This document shows, piece by piece, positions 62,160-63,770 of a DNA stretch of 63,770 nt. Every line of letters begins with the position of its first letter. Within the stretch, counting starts at the first letter, position 1. Origin of the DNA: a virus; the IMG/VR virus record IMGVR_UViG_3300044731_000783, positions 1 through 63,770 of that record; one strand, given 5' to 3'. Under the pieces are notes generated by a model. That model saw only the letters and a program-made list of their open reading frames with translations, made no database searches and was not told the DNA's origin. Position numbers and translations under genes: made by a program.

Positions 62160-62194
62160 AACTTGGACACCTTGTCTAGGTAGATGTCCAAGTT
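62160..62194 (-). terminator. Rho-independent terminator after ssb
   Basis: A ten-base-pair stem (AACTTGGACA/TGTCCAAGTT) with a 15-base loop, followed on the minus strand by TTTTATTTTTTT. It lies just beyond the SSB gene and just before the glycosyltransferase start. Confidence 0.85.
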
Positions 62195-62202
62195 AATTAA
62201 TA

Positions 62203-63069
62203 TTAGAATGGTAACTCTTCATCAACATCATCACCGGCTTGTGGGTCCTCAACTTTTGTTTCAGTTTTTGTTTTTCCACCACCCATTGAGATTTCTTCCT
62301 CAGAAGTATTACTATAGATGTATTTTCCAGCATCAGAATCCCATCTTGGTGTTTCACCACGAGCAATCGCTTCAAGATATTCAGCTGGTTTTTTAGAGTA
62401 TACATCTTCCCAAGTAAGTTCGTCTTCCAACCAAGATGTCATTGTTTCTTCGTCTTCGTGAACTGGAGTTGGGTCATCATACATAACTGTTTGGATTACA
62501 GTGTAGAAAGCTCCTTTTGGAGTTTTTGCTTTTGTTAATTCGAGGATTAAATCTCTTCCTTTTTCACCATCAGCAACATCACCTTTTGCTTTATAGATTG
62601 GAATAATTTTATCAAAAATCCCTTCTTGTTTGTAATTGTGTTTGAATCTCCAGAATTTAGGTCCATCCTGTTCGTTGTCACGGTCAATTACCTTAACAAT
62701 ATAAAACTTACGAGGTTTGTATTGTTTTGCCAATTCTTTGTCAGATTCTTTACCAGTTGACATAAGAACATCATAAACTTCACTTAAAGGTGAACGTTCA
62801 TTGTCATTTTTTCCTGGATCATAGAATTTCTGCCATTTTCCGTCCACAAGAATTTCGTGGAACCATACCTCTTTAAAAGGTGAAGATCCGTCTGGAGTAG
62901 GTAAAATACGGATTTTCTTTTGTGCTTGCTTTTCGTTGTCTTTAAGTATTGCAGCAAAATACTTTTTCATTCTTTCTTCTTGTGACATCTTTGCAGTGGA
63001 AGAAGAACCACTTTGTTTTGAGCTTTCATACTGAGCCAAAACCGCATCTAAAACATTGTTTGTCGCCAT
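62203..63069 (-). CDS. 32: Single-stranded DNA-binding protein, gp32-like with SSB-type tip
   Basis: A 288-residue protein. After an N-terminal helix (NVLDAVLAQYES) there is an OB-fold region with IRILPTPDGSSPFKEVW, HEILVDGKW and FWRFKHNYKQ, similar to gp32 homologues. No zinc-binding Cys cluster of T4 gp32 is visible. The C-terminus is acidic and ends DDVDEELPF, like the DDDIPF-type tip of bacterial SSB. It coats ssDNA at forks and recombination sites. It has its own host-type promoter and terminator, so high expression is expected. Confidence 0.85.
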   Translation of the reverse strand: MATNNVLDAVLAQYESSKQSGSSSTAKMSQEERMKKYFAAILKDNEKQAQKKIRILPTPDGSSPFKEVWFHEILVDGKWQKFYDPGKNDNERSPLSEVYDVLMSTGKESDKELAKQYKPRKFYIVKVIDRDNEQDGPKFWRFKHNYKQEGIFDKIIPIYKAKGDVADGEKGRDLILELTKAKTPKGAFYTVIQTVMYDDPTPVHEDEETMTSWLEDELTWEDVYSKKPAEYLEAIARGETPRWDSDAGKYIYSNTSEEEISMGGGKTKTETKVEDPQAGDDVDEELPF

Positions 63070-63097
63070 ATATATATTAATTAAAAGTTTACAATAG

Positions 63098-63128
63098 AAA
63101 ATATAAGTTAAATTAGTGTCGCAGTCAA
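63098..63128 (-). promoter_or_regulatory. Bacteroidota-type promoter for ssb
   Basis: The minus strand has TTG (63126-63128, in TTGAC), a 20-base spacer and TATATTTT (63098-63105), one base off the TAnnTTTG -7 consensus. A transcript would start about 20 bases before the SSB start codon. Confidence 0.6.
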
Positions 63129-63146
63129 TAAGGTATTAAAAAAATA

Positions 63147-63175
63147 GTTTAAGGTCGTAAATTTCGACCTTAAAC
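63147..63175 (-). terminator. Rho-independent terminator after the right-edge gene
   Basis: A perfect 11-base-pair stem (GTTTAAGGTCG/CGACCTTAAAC) with a seven-base loop, followed by a T-rich run on the minus strand. It ends the 63177-63770 transcript, just before the ssb promoter. Confidence 0.88.
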
Positions 63176-63176
63176 A

Positions 63177-63770
63177 TTACATCATATTATTATCCTCATT
63201 TTCGTCATAATCATTAAATGATGTTTTAACTTCTTCCGGTGAATAATCTTCAATATCATCAGATGTTAAAACATATTCATTTTTTCCTGATTGTCTCATC
63301 TCTTCTTGTTTGTCAACAAAAAAGTCAGACAATTTTTGTTTAAATGGCCCAGAATCTAAACTTCTTAATTCAAGTTTTTCTTCTGGAGTTTTTGGTTTAA
63401 ACTGATCAAATTTAGTTTCAAGACTATTAATCTTTTGTACTAACTGATCCATTTCACCTAATTTTGTTTCTAAAGTTGATAATTGGTTAAATAAATTATT
63501 AAAATATTCCTCTTGTTTATCTGACATTGATTTTTGTGTGTCAACAAGATCTGTAATATCTAATTCTTCTTCGCCACCTTCTTCACCTTCAGTTTCTGTA
63601 TCTAATTCTTCAACATCCGCATCTTGTGCAATATCAACTGGTGGTGCTCCTGTTGGAGCTGGTGTTCCTCCCGGTGGTGGTGGAACATCTCCTTCTGGTG
63701 CCGGCGGCGCTCCTCCCGGTGGTGGTGGAACATCTCCACCTGGTAATGGTAAGTCTCCTCCCGGTACTGG
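63177..63770 (-). CDS. Pro/Gly-rich coiled-coil protein, N-terminus cut by window edge
   Basis: The frame is open to the right edge; an internal ATG at 63527 would give 116 residues, but the frame runs another 81 codons upstream without a stop. Those encode Pro/Gly repeats (PPPPGGAPPAPEGDV type), an acidic stretch and then a coiled coil (YFNNLFNQLSTLETKLGEM). A segment with KTPEEKLELRS and an acidic tail follow. The layout fits a virion or prohead structural protein in a Pro-rich flexible arm design. The function is unknown. Confidence 0.7.
   Translation of the reverse strand, partial: PVPGGDLPLPGGDVPPPPGGAPPAPEGDVPPPPGGTPAPTGAPPVDIAQDADVEELDTETEGEEGGEEELDITDLVDTQKSMSDKQEEYFNNLFNQLSTLETKLGEMDQLVQKINSLETKFDQFKPKTPEEKLELRSLDSGPFKQKLSDFFVDKQEEMRQSGKNEYVLTSDDIEDYSPEEVKTSFNDYDENEDNNMM

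Overview
The window is a 63.8-kb piece of a T4-like tailed phage (contractile-tail, myovirus-type) that very probably infects a member of the Bacteroidota, most likely a flavobacterium. The DNA is AT-rich, almost wholly coding, and nearly every gene lies on the minus strand in tight, overlapping operons. No stretch longer than 300 bases lacks a gene. The phage assignment rests on recognisable T4-type proteins: gp32-like SSB, UvsX, gp41-like helicase, 5'-3' exonuclease (RNase H type), gp46/gp47 recombination nuclease, and baseplate wedge proteins gp6 and gp25. The host inference rests on several independent Bacteroidota traits: a short housekeeping-type sigma factor, TTG-N19/20-TAnnTTTG promoters, an Hc1-like histone-type protein, SprB-type adhesion repeats, a DUF5522-like cysteine protein, flavobacterial-style signal peptides and an SSB C-terminal tip of the -ELPF type.

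Layout. 1-3.9 kb: small proteins, a DnaJ co-chaperone and an Hc1-like DNA-binding protein. 3.9-9.8 kb: proteins that look like virion or head-internal components, followed by a lysis cassette (amidase endolysin, two spanin-like coiled-coil proteins, a multi-pass membrane protein). 9.8-9.95 kb: a GC-richer block with its own host-type promoter and a strong terminator, a candidate non-coding RNA. 9.95-14.7 kb: two tandem cytosine-C5 methyltransferases, the sigma factor, an AT-hook protein, a DPPY-type amino-methyltransferase and an overlapping zinc-finger protein that could be its restriction partner. 14.8-22.2 kb: recombination and replication genes (gp46, gp47, PD-(D/E)XK nuclease, DnaG-like primase) with small accessory genes. 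22.2-23.5 kb: the only sizeable plus-strand island, coding for a short structural-type protein and a poly-threonine adhesin. 23.6-54.6 kb: a RuvC-like resolvase, then a very large tail/baseplate/adhesin region (poly-Thr proteins, SprB-repeat proteins, an 1102-aa YadA-like repeat protein, a P2 gpI-like protein, a 1981-aa protein with membrane helices, gp6 and gp25) with one embedded glycosyltransferase. 54.7-63.1 kb: nucleotide and DNA metabolism (class II ribonucleotide reductase, helicase, exonuclease, third C5 methyltransferase, UvsX, a family 2 glycosyltransferase, SSB). The last gene, a Pro/Gly-rich coiled-coil protein, runs off the right edge; the first gene runs off the left edge.

How the genes may work together. 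Replication and recombination genes appear to be read from host-like promoters, whereas many structural and other genes are preceded by a recurrent TATTTATNA motif that may be a late promoter. Three proteins start with a short amphipathic helix ending in L-x-E, the T4 prohead-protease cleavage pattern, and a fourth has a related N-terminus. This suggests a set of head-packaged, injected proteins, one of them an alpha/beta hydrolase. Poly-threonine linkers in virion proteins plus two phage glycosyltransferases suggest O-glycosylated adhesins. Capsid, terminase, sheath, tube and DNA polymerase genes are not in the window.
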